A stretch of 64,000 nucleotides of DNA, from positions 1-64,000 of the forward strand of contig JAHBTB010000004.1 in NCBI GenBank assembly GCA_019638795.1. Direction: 5' to 3'. Under the pieces are notes generated by a model. It saw nothing but the letters and a program-made list of their open reading frames with translations, was not told the DNA's origin and searched no databases. How positions within the stretch are numbered: the first letter of the stretch is position 1; each line of letters starts with the position of its first letter. Source of the stretch: Fimbriimonadaceae bacterium. Its GTDB lineage: Bacteria; Armatimonadota; Fimbriimonadia; Fimbriimonadales; Fimbriimonadaceae. The position numbers and the translations under genes were made by a program. This document shows, one piece after another, positions 24,141 to 33,033 of this stretch.

Positions 24141-26669
24141 TTGCATTCACGCAACCAGCTTTATCTTGTCTTGGTCGTCGTCCTGACCGCCCTGTCGGCG
24201 TTCGGCTTCTACAAGAGCAAGTTTTCATATGGACTTGACATTCAGGGTGGCGTCCGACTGACGTACCTGATGGACATGACGACGCTGAGCAAGGCCAACC
24301 AGGGCCGTGCCGCGTCCATGCAGTCCGACCTGACCAAGATCCTGGAGAACCGCGTCAACGGTTCCCTCGGCGTCGGTGAGGCGACCGTCCAGCCCAAGGG
24401 TGACGACCAACTGGTCATCGAGCTGCCCGGCTACACGGACATCGAGCGTGCCAAGCAGATCCTGAGCTCGACCGCGAAAATCCAGGTCTACCACGCAAAG
24501 AACGTCACCACGCCGGTGCGCCAATTGCGCTATGCGGAGGCCGGCCGTTCGAGCGAGGGTGGGCGCCCCGAAGTTGATTTCTACCGTACCGTCGACCCGA
24601 GCAAGACGATCAAGCCGGGAGACGACGAGTACAAGAAGATGATCGAGGGTTGGGACTTGATCCTCGAGGGTGAGGACGTCACCGGTGCCCAGCCCCTTAT
24701 CGAGGGCAACAAGACGAAGCCGGAGTTCTTCTTTGGTGGACAAGGCGCGCGGAACCTGGAGACGTGGAGCCGCAAGTACGCCGGGCAGCAGGAGAACATC
24801 GCGTTCGTCTTGGACGGCGTCGTCCTCAACATCGCCCCGTTGGAAAAGAACGCCATCCTTTCGACGACGGCGTTCATTAACGGCGACTTCGACCCGAAAT
24901 ACGTCACCCAGCTTTGCGACCTGATCAAGTCGGGGTCGCTCCCCGTGGAGCTCAAGGAGCTGGCGAGCGAGCAGGTCGACCCGACGATCGGCAAGGGCGC
25001 GCTCCATCAGATGGTCACGGCGTCGGGCATCAGCATGGGTCTGATCGCGCTGTTCCTGATCGTCTACTACGGGTTCCCGGGTGTCGTCGCGACGATCGCC
25101 CTCGGTCTCTACACCCTGTTCACTTTGACTGTCTTGCGGCTGGCCAACGCGACATTCAGCCTTGCGGCGATCGCGGCGTTCGTCTTGTCGGTCGCCATGG
25201 CGGTCGATGCCAACATCTTGGTGTTTGAGCGGGTCAAGGAGGAAATGCGCAACGGCAAGAAGCTCTTGTCTGCCATCGACCTTGGCTTCAAGCGGGCCTT
25301 GACCGCGATCATCGACTCTAACATCTGTACCATCCTCACCTCGGTCGTCCTTTGGGTGCTGGGGCAGGGGACGGTGAAGGGCTTCGCCACCACGCTCATC
25401 CTTGGTGTCGTCATCTCCTTCTTCACCGCCATCACGGTGACGCGCTCCCTCCTGTTGGGGTGCATCTCGATGAACTGGTTCAACGACCCCAAGTACTTTG
25501 CCCTTGGGCGGAACTGGTTCGGTGAGGCCCTGGAGCAGGGAGCCCACTCGAAAACTCTCAACATCATCCCGCGGATGAAGCTCTACTTCGGCATCTCCGC
25601 CGTGTTGATCATCCCTGGCCTGATCTGCTTCGCCATGGGCGGTCTGAAGCCCAACGTCGAGTTCCAGGGCGGCTACGAGGCCCAGTTCGTCGGCACGGGC
25701 AGCGAGAACATCAACCAGATCCGTGACGGCCTGGAGAAGGCAGGGTTCAAGGGCGGGAACGTCAAGTCGGCGACCGTCAGCGGCAAAAAGGTGGTCTACA
25801 TCACCCTTCCGCCGAGCAACGCTTTGCCGGTCGGTGACCCCGACGCGAAGAACAAAATCGCGAAGGCGGCCGGCCTGAACGTCGAAGGAAGCTCGCTGGC
25901 GATGGTCGGCCCGACGATCCAAAAGGAATCGATCCAGTCCGCCGTCCTTGGCGTGTTGATCAGTTCGGCGTTGATCGTCGTTTACTTAGGCCTGCGGTTC
26001 GGGTTTGCCCTCGGTGGCATGAAGAACGGCCTGAAGTTCGGCGGTTCGGCGGTGATCGCCTTGTTCCACGACGTCCTTTTTGTCGTCGGCAACGCCGCGG
26101 TCTGCGGCATGTTGTTCGGCTGGGAGGTGAGCTCGCTCTTTGTCACCGCCATGCTGACCGTCATCGGGTTCAGCGTCCACGACACCATCATCATCTTCGA
26201 CCGTATCCGAGAGAACTTGGTGAAGCCGATCGCCGGAGAGACATTCCAGCATATTGTCGACAAGTCCATCACGCAGTCGATCGCCCGGTCGCTGAACACC
26301 TCGATGACGGCCATCGCGACCCTCGTGATCCTCACCGCGGTCGGCACGCCGACGCCGGAACTCAAGTTCATGTGCGTCACGATGCTGATGGGCATCATCA
26401 CGGGCACCTATTCGTCCATCGCCAACGCTTCTCCGATCCTCTTCATCTGGGACAAGCTGGTTATCAAGCGGCGAGGCGAAGAGCACGGCCTCTTGGGCGA
26501 GGCGACGCGCGAAGCCAAGCAACGTGCCGCAATGGCGGTGAGTTACGCCACGGCGGGAGCGTCGAACGGGGCCACCGAAGCGGCCAAGGCCGAAGCCAAG
26601 TCCGGTTACGGCCAGGTGCGGCGGCGACGGTCGGTGGTCGACCAGGCGAGCCAGGAGATCGACGAGTGA
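24141..26669 (+). CDS. secDF: Fused protein translocase SecDF
   Basis: An 842-residue fusion of SecD (residues ~1-450) and SecF (~470-790), with about twelve membrane segments. SecD motifs: YGLDIQGGVRLTY after the first membrane helix and LSVAMAVDANILVFERVKEE. SecF motifs: VEFQGGYEAQFVG and FSVHDTIIIFDRIRENL. It uses the proton gradient to pull secreted proteins through SecYEG, and this window is rich in Sec substrates. The start is TTG 24141 with GGAGG at 24127-24131, about 9 nt upstream. A Lys/Arg-rich tail ends the protein. A convergent terminator separates it from ispH. Confidence 0.95.
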   Translation: MHSRNQLYLVLVVVLTALSAFGFYKSKFSYGLDIQGGVRLTYLMDMTTLSKANQGRAASMQSDLTKILENRVNGSLGVGEATVQPKGDDQLVIELPGYTDIERAKQILSSTAKIQVYHAKNVTTPVRQLRYAEAGRSSEGGRPEVDFYRTVDPSKTIKPGDDEYKKMIEGWDLILEGEDVTGAQPLIEGNKTKPEFFFGGQGARNLETWSRKYAGQQENIAFVLDGVVLNIAPLEKNAILSTTAFINGDFDPKYVTQLCDLIKSGSLPVELKELASEQVDPTIGKGALHQMVTASGISMGLIALFLIVYYGFPGVVATIALGLYTLFTLTVLRLANATFSLAAIAAFVLSVAMAVDANILVFERVKEEMRNGKKLLSAIDLGFKRALTAIIDSNICTILTSVVLWVLGQGTVKGFATTLILGVVISFFTAITVTRSLLLGCISMNWFNDPKYFALGRNWFGEALEQGAHSKTLNIIPRMKLYFGISAVLIIPGLICFAMGGLKPNVEFQGGYEAQFVGTGSENINQIRDGLEKAGFKGGNVKSATVSGKKVVYITLPPSNALPVGDPDAKNKIAKAAGLNVEGSSLAMVGPTIQKESIQSAVLGVLISSALIVVYLGLRFGFALGGMKNGLKFGGSAVIALFHDVLFVVGNAAVCGMLFGWEVSSLFVTAMLTVIGFSVHDTIIIFDRIRENLVKPIAGETFQHIVDKSITQSIARSLNTSMTAIATLVILTAVGTPTPELKFMCVTMLMGIITGTYSSIANASPILFIWDKLVIKRRGEEHGLLGEATREAKQRAAMAVSYATAGASNGATEAAKAEAKSGYGQVRRRRSVVDQASQEIDE

Positions 26670-26674
26670 TCGCT

Positions 26675-26704
26675 CTGCCCGGCCACCGTCAGGTGGCCGG
26701 GCAG
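26675..26704 (+). terminator. Intrinsic terminator after secDF
   Basis: CTGCCCGGCCACC and GGTGGCCGGGCAG pair perfectly over loop GTCA, followed by TTCTGT. It separates convergent secDF and ispH. Confidence 0.8.
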
Positions 26705-26711
26705 TTCTGTG

Positions 26712-27659
26712 TCAGGAGTTGGCCAGCGCCAGCCGGACGAGCTCGCGCGACGGCTTGAACTCCATCGTTTCGCGGACCGTCTCCAGGATCTCGACCGGCA
26801 CGTGGTCCGCCCCTTGGCACAAACGGTCAAGCACCGCGTCCACGAGTGGCTCGGGAGTCGACGCCCCGCTTGTCACGCCGACGACTTTGCTTTCGTCTAT
26901 CCACGACTGCTCGATTTCCTCGGGGGTCATGATCAAGTGGGCCCGGGCGCCCCGCGATGCGGCGACTTCGCGCAGACGGTTGGAGTTGGAGGACATCGTC
27001 GAGCCCACGACGAGGACGAGGTCGCACAGTTTGGCCATCTCCTTGACCGCGCCCTGACGGTTCGTCGTCGCGTAGCAGATGTCTTCCTTCTGGGGGAGCT
27101 CCATGTGAGGGAAGCGGCGCTTGAGGACGTCGATCGTCGCCGTCACCTCGTCGACGCTCAGGGTCGTCTGAGTCACCACGGCAAGGCGGTCGTGGGGTGG
27201 GAGTTCGACCTGCTCGGCCTCTTCGGGAGTTTCGACAAGCACCATCCGGCCTGGTGCCTCGCCCATCGTGCCCTCTGCCTCCACGTGGCCACGGTGCCCG
27301 ATGTAGACCATCAAGAACCCTTTGTCGGCAAACCGCCTCGCTTCGTTGTGGACTTTGGTGACGAGCGGGCACGTGGCGTCGACGATGGTCAGGCCGCGCT
27401 CCGCCGCTGCGGCTCTCACCGCCGGCGAAACGCCGTGAGCAGAGAAGACGACGACCGCCCCCTCCGGGATGTCGGCGATGTCCTCGACAAAGACGGCCCC
27501 GCGTGCCTCGAACGACCGCACGACATGCTCGTTGTGCACGATGGCGTGGCGGACGTACACCGGTGCGCCGTGGATGCGGAGGGCGAGGTCCACGACTTCT
27601 ACCGCATAGGCGACCCCGGCGCAAAAACCTCGGGGGGCGGCGAGGATGATCTTCTCCAT
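26712..27659 (-). CDS. ispH: 4-hydroxy-3-methylbut-2-enyl diphosphate reductase
   Basis: A 315-residue [4Fe-4S] enzyme of the MEP isoprenoid pathway. The three cluster Cys are in APRGFCAGV, DATCPLV and DICYATTNRQ, and TSGASTPE, HAIVHNEHVV and SAHGVSP are further signatures. It makes IPP and DMAPP from HMBPP. The partner ispG lies 5.4 kb away, so the two are not an operon. TAGAAT (27671-27676, minus strand) ends 11 nt before the ATG, giving a leader of only a few bases. Confidence 0.97.
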   Translation of the reverse strand: MEKIILAAPRGFCAGVAYAVEVVDLALRIHGAPVYVRHAIVHNEHVVRSFEARGAVFVEDIADIPEGAVVVFSAHGVSPAVRAAAAERGLTIVDATCPLVTKVHNEARRFADKGFLMVYIGHRGHVEAEGTMGEAPGRMVLVETPEEAEQVELPPHDRLAVVTQTTLSVDEVTATIDVLKRRFPHMELPQKEDICYATTNRQGAVKEMAKLCDLVLVVGSTMSSNSNRLREVAASRGARAHLIMTPEEIEQSWIDESKVVGVTSGASTPEPLVDAVLDRLCQGADHVPVEILETVRETMEFKPSRELVRLALANS

Positions 27660-27673
27660 CGTCTGCCTTGATT

Positions 27674-28057
27674 CTACGCTCCCGACCGGCCATGGTCCCG
27701 ACAGCGGGTCGTGGCGACGCTGAACGACTGCATGACGTGGTCGGTGGGAGGCAGGAGCTTGGAAACTTCAAGGCTGACGTCGACCACGGTGGGGAATTGG
27801 TCGAGCACAGCGTCAGCGCACAATGTGGCGAGCCGTTCTACGGTGAGGCAGGAGTTCTGGTCGGAAACCTCTCTGACGAGGGTGGCGACTGAGACGTAGT
27901 CGACCGTGTCCTCCATGCGGTCCGTCGATGTCGCTTGGGTGTCGAGCGACAAGCGGACGTCGGCGCGGTACCGGCAACCGACCACCCGCTCTTCGGCAGA
28001 CGCCCCGTGTTTGCCGTGGAACTCCAGGCCGGTGATGGTGAGGGTGACCATGCCCAT
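27674..28057 (-). CDS. folB: Dihydroneopterin aldolase
   Basis: A 127-residue T-fold protein of normal FolB length. LTITGLEFHGKHGASAEERVVG matches the family N-terminus (usual G-I-x-F-x-G-x-H-G-x-x-x-E-E-R), with the substrate-binding Glu in YVSVATLVREV/VERLA region. It cleaves dihydroneopterin to 6-hydroxymethyl-dihydropterin in folate synthesis. It sits 14 bp upstream of ispH on the same strand, but ispH has its own -10 candidate in that gap. Start could equally be ATG 28051, two codons in. Confidence 0.88.
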   Translation of the reverse strand: MGMVTLTITGLEFHGKHGASAEERVVGCRYRADVRLSLDTQATSTDRMEDTVDYVSVATLVREVSDQNSCLTVERLATLCADAVLDQFPTVVDVSLEVSKLLPPTDHVMQSFSVATTRCRDHGRSGA

Positions 28058-28140
28058 AGGGAGCCAGTTTGGCGTGATTTCACCAACCTACGCAGGCCGG
28101 GGGTGGTCCTTCTTTTCACCCTTTCGAGGTCGGGCTGTGC

Positions 28141-28146
28141 TAAAAT
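28141..28146 (+). promoter_or_regulatory. -10 hexamer TAAAAT of the nusA operon
   Basis: TAAAAT lies 99 bp before the nusA ATG, leaving a leader of about 90 nt that contains a terminator-like hairpin. Confidence 0.55.
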
Positions 28147-28170
28147 CACTCGAACAACCAGGCAAGCCTC

Positions 28171-28210
28171 GGGAGATCGGGTGGGGTGGCCGTCGGGCCT
28201 CCCTTTTTTG
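28171..28210 (+). terminator. Terminator-like hairpin in the nusA leader
   Basis: GGGAG (28171-28175) can pair with CTCCC (28199-28203), with inner GGCC pairings, directly followed by six T. Its place between promoter and nusA start suggests attenuation rather than operon end. Confidence 0.5.
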
Positions 28211-28245
28211 TTCCCCAAGGCATGTCGGCCAACAGGAGATAAGCG

Positions 28246-29304
28246 ATGGATATCATGCAACAACTGCAACAGATCGCCACGGAAAGGGAACTTCCCGTCG
28301 ACGAACTCAAGCTGGAATTGGAGCAGGCTCTGGCCGTCGCCTACAAGAAGTACAAAGGGGTCGCCGGTGATGTGACCGTGCGCCTGGACAAGACCGTCAA
28401 CACCGGCGCGGTGATCGAAAAGGAGGTCGTCGGCGAGGTTTTGGAGCCGAGCTTCCAGATGAGCCTTGACGTCGCCCGCAAGCACCGGCCGGAAGCCCAG
28501 ATCGGCGACTTCGTCGCGGTCGAGATCGACACCCAGACATTTGGCCGGATCGCGGCGACGACGTTCAAGCAGGTCTTGCAGCAGAAGTTCCATGAGGCGG
28601 AGCGGCGCAAGATGCACGACCAGTTCAGCGAACTCGTCGGAGAGGTCGTCAGCGGCCAAGTCAGCCGAAGGGAAGAGTCGAGCGTCCTTGTCCAGGTGAA
28701 CCGGATGGAAGTCGAGTTGCCGAAGCGCGAGCAGGTCGGCACTGACGACTACCGGCCGAACGAGCGTCTGCGCCTCTACATTCTGCGGATCGAGGACACG
28801 AGCCGGGGTTGGAAGGTCATCGCCAGCCGGAGCCACCCGAACTTGCTCCGCAAGCTCTTGGAACTCGAGGTCCCCGAGATCGCGGACGGCGTGGTGGAGA
28901 TCATGTCCGTCGCCCGGGAGCCGGGCCAGCGCAGCAAGGTGGCGGTCATCAGCCACGACGAGCGTGTGGACGCGGTGGGCTCGTGCGTCGGCCCGCGCGG
29001 CAGCCGGATCCAGGTGATCATGGACGAGCTCAGACCGGAGAAGATCGACATTGTGCCGTGGGCCGAAGAGCCGCGCCAGTTCATCATCAACGCCCTGAGC
29101 CCGGCCAAGGTGAACAGCATCAAGATGAACATGGAGGAGCGGTCGGCCTATGTCATCGTGCCAGACACCCAGTTGTCGTTGGCGATCGGCCGTGGTGGAC
29201 AGAACGTCCGCCTTGCCGCGCGGTTGACGGATTGGAAGATCGACATCCGCAGTGAGCAGCAGGCCCAGGAAGAGCGGAAGGGCCCGGCGGAGGACAAGTC
29301 TTAA
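28246..29304 (+). CDS. nusA: Transcription termination/antitermination factor NusA
   Basis: A 352-residue NusA with an N-terminal RNA-polymerase-binding domain (~1-125), S1 domain (~135-200) and two KH domains (~200-340; the last includes [25 protein letters not shown]). There is no acidic C-terminal repeat, as usual outside Proteobacteria; the protein ends [18 protein letters not shown] sits 5 nt before ATG 28246. In the tail, AAG-GGC-CCG forms a correctly phased GGGCCCG heptamer; a -1 shift there enters the YlxR frame. It heads the operon nusA-ylxR-infB. Confidence 0.97.
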   Translation: MDIMQQLQQIATERELPVDELKLELEQALAVAYKKYKGVAGDVTVRLDKTVNTGAVIEKEVVGEVLEPSFQMSLDVARKHRPEAQIGDFVAVEIDTQTFGRIAATTFKQVLQQKFHEAERRKMHDQFSELVGEVVSGQVSRREESSVLVQVNRMEVELPKREQVGTDDYRPNERLRLYILRIEDTSRGWKVIASRSHPNLLRKLLELEVPEIADGVVEIMSVAREPGQRSKVAVISHDERVDAVGSCVGPRGSRIQVIMDELRPEKIDIVPWAEEPRQFIINALSPAKVNSIKMNMEERSAYVIVPDTQLSLAIGRGGQNVRLAARLTDWKIDIRSEQQAQEERKGPAEDKS

Positions 29305-29558
29305 CCGCCGCTCCGGTCCGGTCGTGTGTCGTCTGTCGGGCGAAGCGTGCCCAGACTGAACTGTTGCGGTTGCGGTTGGCACCGGGAAGGGAGCCCACAC
29401 TCGGCCCCGCCCCGGGTCGGTCGGCATATTGCTGTGACACGCCAGAGTGCCGAGAGGGCCTGACCGCCCGCGGAAGACTGGCCAGGGCGTGGCGCCGCCC
29501 CGTGGACGAAGGCCTTCTCAGGGCCGTGCGCCAGGTGATGGAATGTCAGCAGAGGTAA
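29280..29558 (+). CDS. ylxR: YlxR-family RNA-binding protein without a normal start codon
   Basis: The frame reads [21 protein letters not shown], then GRSAYCC, CREGL and [12 protein letters not shown], a clear YlxR/DUF448 fold found between nusA and infB in many bacteria. The frame is closed by TGA at 29253-29255. Between that stop and the conserved CVVCR motif there is no ATG, GTG, TTG, CTG or ATN codon; the first candidates, CTG 29361 and TTG 29364, come after CVVCR. The frame is -1 relative to nusA and overlaps its tail, where GGGCCCG (29280-29286) could act as a slippery site. I give 29280 as the junction. Sequencing error or an unusual start codon are alternatives. The stop overlaps infB. 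Confidence 0.75.
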   Translation, partial: GPGGGQVLTAAPVRSCVVCRAKRAQTELLRLRLAPGREPTLGPAPGRSAYCCDTPECREGLTARGRLARAWRRPVDEGLLRAVRQVMECQQR

Positions 29559-31522
29559 AACAACGGTCCATGCATGTGAAGCTCGCCGAAGTCGCCAAGG
29601 CTCTGGGCTCGACGCCCGACGCCGTGGAGACGGCGCTCGCCGGTGTCGGCATCGAGGTCACGAACGGGCAGTTCGAGGCCGATGACGACGTCATCGAGTT
29701 GGTCGGTGAGGAAACCGGCGCGACGCCGTCGCACGTCGCCGCCGGCAAGGCCTTGTTGCGTGGCGGTGGCAAAACGGTCACCCTTCCCCACGGCAGGACT
29801 CCCCGCGACATCGCCGCCGCCGTCGGCGTGCCCGACAAAGAGGTCCTCACCACCCTGATCAAGGTCTTCAAGCAGATGAAGACTTTGACCATGGTCTTGG
29901 AAGACGACCTCACGGAGAAGCTGTGCAAGGAGTTCGGCTTTGAGGTCGTCTGGGAAAGTGCCCAAGCCCAAACAAAGCCAGTCGCCCCGGCCAAGGCGCC
30001 AGCGAAGTCGGGCGGCAAGACGGCGAGGCCGCCGGTCGTCACGATCATGGGCCACGTCGACCATGGCAAGACGTCCTTACTCGACTACATCCGCAAGTCG
30101 AACGTCGTGGCCAAGGAGCACGGCGGCATCACCCAGCATATCGGTGCCTACCAGGTGAACTTGCCGGAGGGCACCATCACCTTCTTGGACACGCCGGGCC
30201 ACGCGGCGTTCACCGCGATGCGGGCCCGCGGAGCCCAGGTCACCGACATCGCGATCCTCGTGGTCGCGGCGGACGACGGCATCATGCCGCAGACGATCGA
30301 GGCCATCGCCCACGCCAAGAACGCGGAAGTCCCGATCATCGTCGCCGTCAACAAGATCGACAAGGCCGGGGCCAACCCTGACCGGGTGCTTCAGCAACTC
30401 ACCCAGCATGACTTGATCCCCGAAGCTTACGGCGGCCAGGTGATCACGGCCAATGTCTCGGCGGTCACCGGCGAGGGGGTGCCCCAATTACTGGAGCTCA
30501 TCCTGCTCCAGGCCGAGGTCCTGGAACTGGACGCCGACCCCAAGGGTGCCTTCGAGGGCGTCGTCATCGAAGCGAAGTTGGAAAAGGGGCGGGGCCCGGT
30601 CGCCACGGTGCTGGTGCAGGAAGGCACCCTGCATATCGGCGACATCGTGACCGTCGGCGAGACGTACGGCAAGATCAAGGCGATGACCGACTGGGCGGGA
30701 GCCCGGTTGACCGCCGCCGGGCCGTCGACGCCGGTCGAAATTTTGGGCCTTGACGCCGTGCCGCCGGCTGGTGAAAAGGTCGAACTCGCCGAAAACGAGC
30801 GGGCCGGGCGTGAATTGGCCGAGTCTCGCGCGCAAGCCGCCCGACTGCGTTCACTGGCGCCGGTCAAGCGCAAGGTCACGCTTAAGGAGATCCGCCAACA
30901 CCTCGACGCCGAAGAGACGAAGGACCTCAACCTGATCGTCCGGGCTGACGTCCAGGGTTCGGTGGAGGCGGTCCGCGGCCTCCTCGAAAAGCTTGAGAAC
31001 CCAGAAGTCGAGGTGAAGGTCAAGCACGCGGGAGTCGGCCCGATCACCGAGAGTGACGTCCTCCTCGCCAGCGCGTCGGACGCGATCATCGTCGGATTCA
31101 ACGTCAAGCCCGAGCCCAAGGCCAAGAGCGAGGCCGAAAGGCAGAAGGTCGAGGTCCGCACCTACACGATCATCTACGAGTTGATCGAAGACATCGAAGC
31201 GGCCCTGAAGGGCATGCTCGCCCCCAAGTTCGAGGAGGAGTACCAGGGCACCGTCGAGATCCGCGCGGTGTTCAAGCTCTCCCGGTCAGGCAAGGTCGCC
31301 GGAAGCCACTGCACCGACGGCAAGATCACCCGCAACAGCAAGGTGCGCGTCCGTCGGGCCAAAGAGGTCGTCTTCGAGGGCGAACTTGACTCGCTCAAGA
31401 ACGTCAAGCAAGACGTCCGCGAGATCATCGCCGGCCAAGACTGCGGCATCAAGTTCCAAGGCTGGGAAGACTTCTTGGAAGGCGACGAAATCGAAGCGTA
31501 CGAACTCGTCCAAGTGAACTGA
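29543..31522 (+). CDS. infB: Translation initiation factor IF-2
   Basis: A 659-residue IF-2, short in its N-terminal region. After an N-terminal helix module ([20 protein letters not shown]) and the IF2-N fold (residues ~75-125), the GTPase domain has GHVDHGKTS (G1), DTPGHAAF (G3) and NKIDKAGA (G4), followed by domains II-IV. It brings initiator tRNA to the ribosome. I chose ATG 29543, with AGGTG about 7 nt upstream, which overlaps the ylxR stop by 16 bp; ATG 29570 is the alternative. A start upstream at 29447 would run through ylxR in another frame. Confidence 0.96.
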   Translation: MSAEVKQRSMHVKLAEVAKALGSTPDAVETALAGVGIEVTNGQFEADDDVIELVGEETGATPSHVAAGKALLRGGGKTVTLPHGRTPRDIAAAVGVPDKEVLTTLIKVFKQMKTLTMVLEDDLTEKLCKEFGFEVVWESAQAQTKPVAPAKAPAKSGGKTARPPVVTIMGHVDHGKTSLLDYIRKSNVVAKEHGGITQHIGAYQVNLPEGTITFLDTPGHAAFTAMRARGAQVTDIAILVVAADDGIMPQTIEAIAHAKNAEVPIIVAVNKIDKAGANPDRVLQQLTQHDLIPEAYGGQVITANVSAVTGEGVPQLLELILLQAEVLELDADPKGAFEGVVIEAKLEKGRGPVATVLVQEGTLHIGDIVTVGETYGKIKAMTDWAGARLTAAGPSTPVEILGLDAVPPAGEKVELAENERAGRELAESRAQAARLRSLAPVKRKVTLKEIRQHLDAEETKDLNLIVRADVQGSVEAVRGLLEKLENPEVEVKVKHAGVGPITESDVLLASASDAIIVGFNVKPEPKAKSEAERQKVEVRTYTIIYELIEDIEAALKGMLAPKFEEEYQGTVEIRAVFKLSRSGKVAGSHCTDGKITRNSKVRVRRAKEVVFEGELDSLKNVKQDVREIIAGQDCGIKFQGWEDFLEGDEIEAYELVQVN

Positions 31523-31561
31523 TTGGAAACCAGATACCCTACATTAAGGTAGGTGAGATAT

Positions 31562-32443
31562 ATGGACGCGATCGAAGCGGTTTACGAAGGCCAGATCACG
31601 ATCAAGTCGGCGGCATGCCAGACGGCCGCCACAGTCCAGTCTTGGGGATTGTCACCCGATGGCAATGTCGTCCGCGCGACGCTCACTGTCTACCGCAGTG
31701 CCTCGGGCGACCAGGAGATGTACACGTGTCGTCAGGGTCAGACCGAGAACTTCAGGATTCTGTCGGAGCCCGATGACATCGCCATCGTCACCGGAGGCGG
31801 TCAGCACGTCACGTTGATGCCTCATGACGCGGTGGTGAGCTTGGGGTACTTGGGGATTCTCTTGCCCGAAGACGTATCGAGGCTCGTCGTCCGCGTGCCG
31901 AAGAAGTCAGAACCGGTCGAGGATGTTTGTGGTGGTCGTGAGGGGTGCGTGGTCCGGTGTCTCGATCGTGCGTCTGGTACCCATGACACCGTCGCAGTGA
32001 CAGACAGTGGCCGTTCCTATCTGAAGACAGTTGCCAAGCGCCCCCAGGCCCGCTGGGAGCTGCAGGGCTCGTCCGGCGGCTATCCCCAGAACATCAGCTT
32101 CTGGTCGTACAACTACGATGGTAGCGTCATGGCCGAGGCCCGTTGGGTTCTGAAGGGCTGGAAAGCAGTGCCCAACCAGGAACTGCGGCGAGACTCGTTC
32201 ATCAGTGCTGGAGCGAGTGAAGTCATCATGAAAGATGGCACGGGTCTCGGCGGCAAATACGATCCGGGCCGAAAGGACACCTGGAAGTTTTACCGGGACC
32301 AACTGGCCATGCATGGCGTGCCAAAGGAGCCGGCTCACCCGCCCTACGCAGCCATTGGCCTGTCTATCCTAGTGGTATGCCTCGTCGCCGTCGCCACGTG
32401 GATCAGACTCGGGACTAGGTGGAAAGGCGCCGCCCAGCGGTAA
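31562..32443 (+). CDS. Hypothetical protein with C-terminal membrane anchor
   Basis: A 293-residue protein that I do not recognise. It has no N-terminal signal; residues ~5-260 form a beta-rich domain with several Cys (QTAATVQSW, YTCRQGQTEN, DVCGGREGCVVRC), and one membrane segment at ~262-282 (AAIGLSILVVCLVAVATWI) is followed by a short basic tail. That suggests a tail-anchored cytoplasmic domain. AAGGTAGGTGAG precedes ATG 31562, a good ribosome-binding site; GTG 31553 is possible but overlaps it. It follows infB by 39 bp. Codon use is a little less GC-biased than in infB. Confidence 0.7.
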   Translation: MDAIEAVYEGQITIKSAACQTAATVQSWGLSPDGNVVRATLTVYRSASGDQEMYTCRQGQTENFRILSEPDDIAIVTGGGQHVTLMPHDAVVSLGYLGILLPEDVSRLVVRVPKKSEPVEDVCGGREGCVVRCLDRASGTHDTVAVTDSGRSYLKTVAKRPQARWELQGSSGGYPQNISFWSYNYDGSVMAEARWVLKGWKAVPNQELRRDSFISAGASEVIMKDGTGLGGKYDPGRKDTWKFYRDQLAMHGVPKEPAHPPYAAIGLSILVVCLVAVATWIRLGTRWKGAAQR

Positions 32444-32513
32444 GCAACCTTGGGCGCGGCACCGCTTTGCCAACCTACGGAACTATTCGATACCGAACCG
32501 GCAGGCCGTTCGC

Positions 32514-32963
32514 TCAGCCCTTGTGGGGGACGAGCGTGGTGACCACGCCGTCGGGGGTGGTCAACTCCATGCTCCCGCTGTCCCGGTAGGCCAAGGTAGC
32601 GGTCCGCGACTGGCCGATCTGTTGGACGATCTGCTTCTTGACCATTTCGAACCCGGCCTTGATCAGATCCGGGGCGCTGTCGTCCAGCTTGATGTCGGTC
32701 ATCGTCGTCGTGAAAGTCTTGCCGTCCGTCTTCCAGGTCCCCGTCGCGTTCATTTTGAACTCGGGAAGGTTGATCAGGCCGGTCTGCTGGCCCGGGACGG
32801 TGATGACCCAGGTGGCCGTGTTGTCGGCCTTGATGTCGACGACGGCAGGGTACTTCTTGCCTTGGGCGTCGATGCTCATGTCCCACTTGCCCACCGGGGT
32901 CCGATGGGCGCAACCAGCCAAGAGCAGAGCGGGCACCGCGACGAGGAGGAAGGACGGCTTCAT
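32514..32963 (-). CDS. Small lipoprotein, unknown function
   Basis: A 149-residue lipoprotein: MKPSFLLVAVPALLLAGC gives a signal peptide with lipobox LAGC (Cys18). The mature part begins with GKWDMSIDAQGKKYP and continues as alternating strands with TWKTDGKTFTTTM, resembling small lipocalin-like or META-type domains, but no firm family is visible. TATACT (32970-32975, minus strand) ends 6 nt before ATG 32963, so the message is probably leaderless. The ispG promoter diverges about 45 bp away. Confidence 0.8.
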   Translation of the reverse strand: MKPSFLLVAVPALLLAGCAHRTPVGKWDMSIDAQGKKYPAVVDIKADNTATWVITVPGQQTGLINLPEFKMNATGTWKTDGKTFTTTMTDIKLDDSAPDLIKAGFEMVKKQIVQQIGQSRTATLAYRDSGSMELTTPDGVVTTLVPHKG

Positions 32964-32969
32964 AGGCAA

Positions 32970-32975
32970 AGTATA
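32970..32975 (-). promoter_or_regulatory. -10 hexamer TATACT, leaderless lipoprotein gene
   Basis: TATACT on the minus strand, 6 nt before ATG 32963. Confidence 0.6.
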
Positions 32976-33020
32976 GCGAGTCCTCATCTTGGCGTCCCGG
33001 CAGAGGCACCGACCAAGTCC

Positions 33021-33026
33021 TAAAAT
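33021..33026 (+). promoter_or_regulatory. -10 hexamer TAAAAT, leaderless ispG
   Basis: TAAAAT ends 7 nt before ATG 33034; no Shine-Dalgarno lies between. Confidence 0.6.
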
Positions 33027-33033
33027 AGACGGG

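Noticed and set aside
24225..25922. A 565-codon minus-strand frame opposite secDF
   Set aside because: Antisense shadow; no domain, and it lies wholly within the SecDF coding region.
29447..29542. Extending IF-2 upstream to 29447
   Set aside because: That stretch is the other frame of ylxR, Arg/Pro-rich and unlike IF-2; ATG 29543 has a ribosome-binding site.
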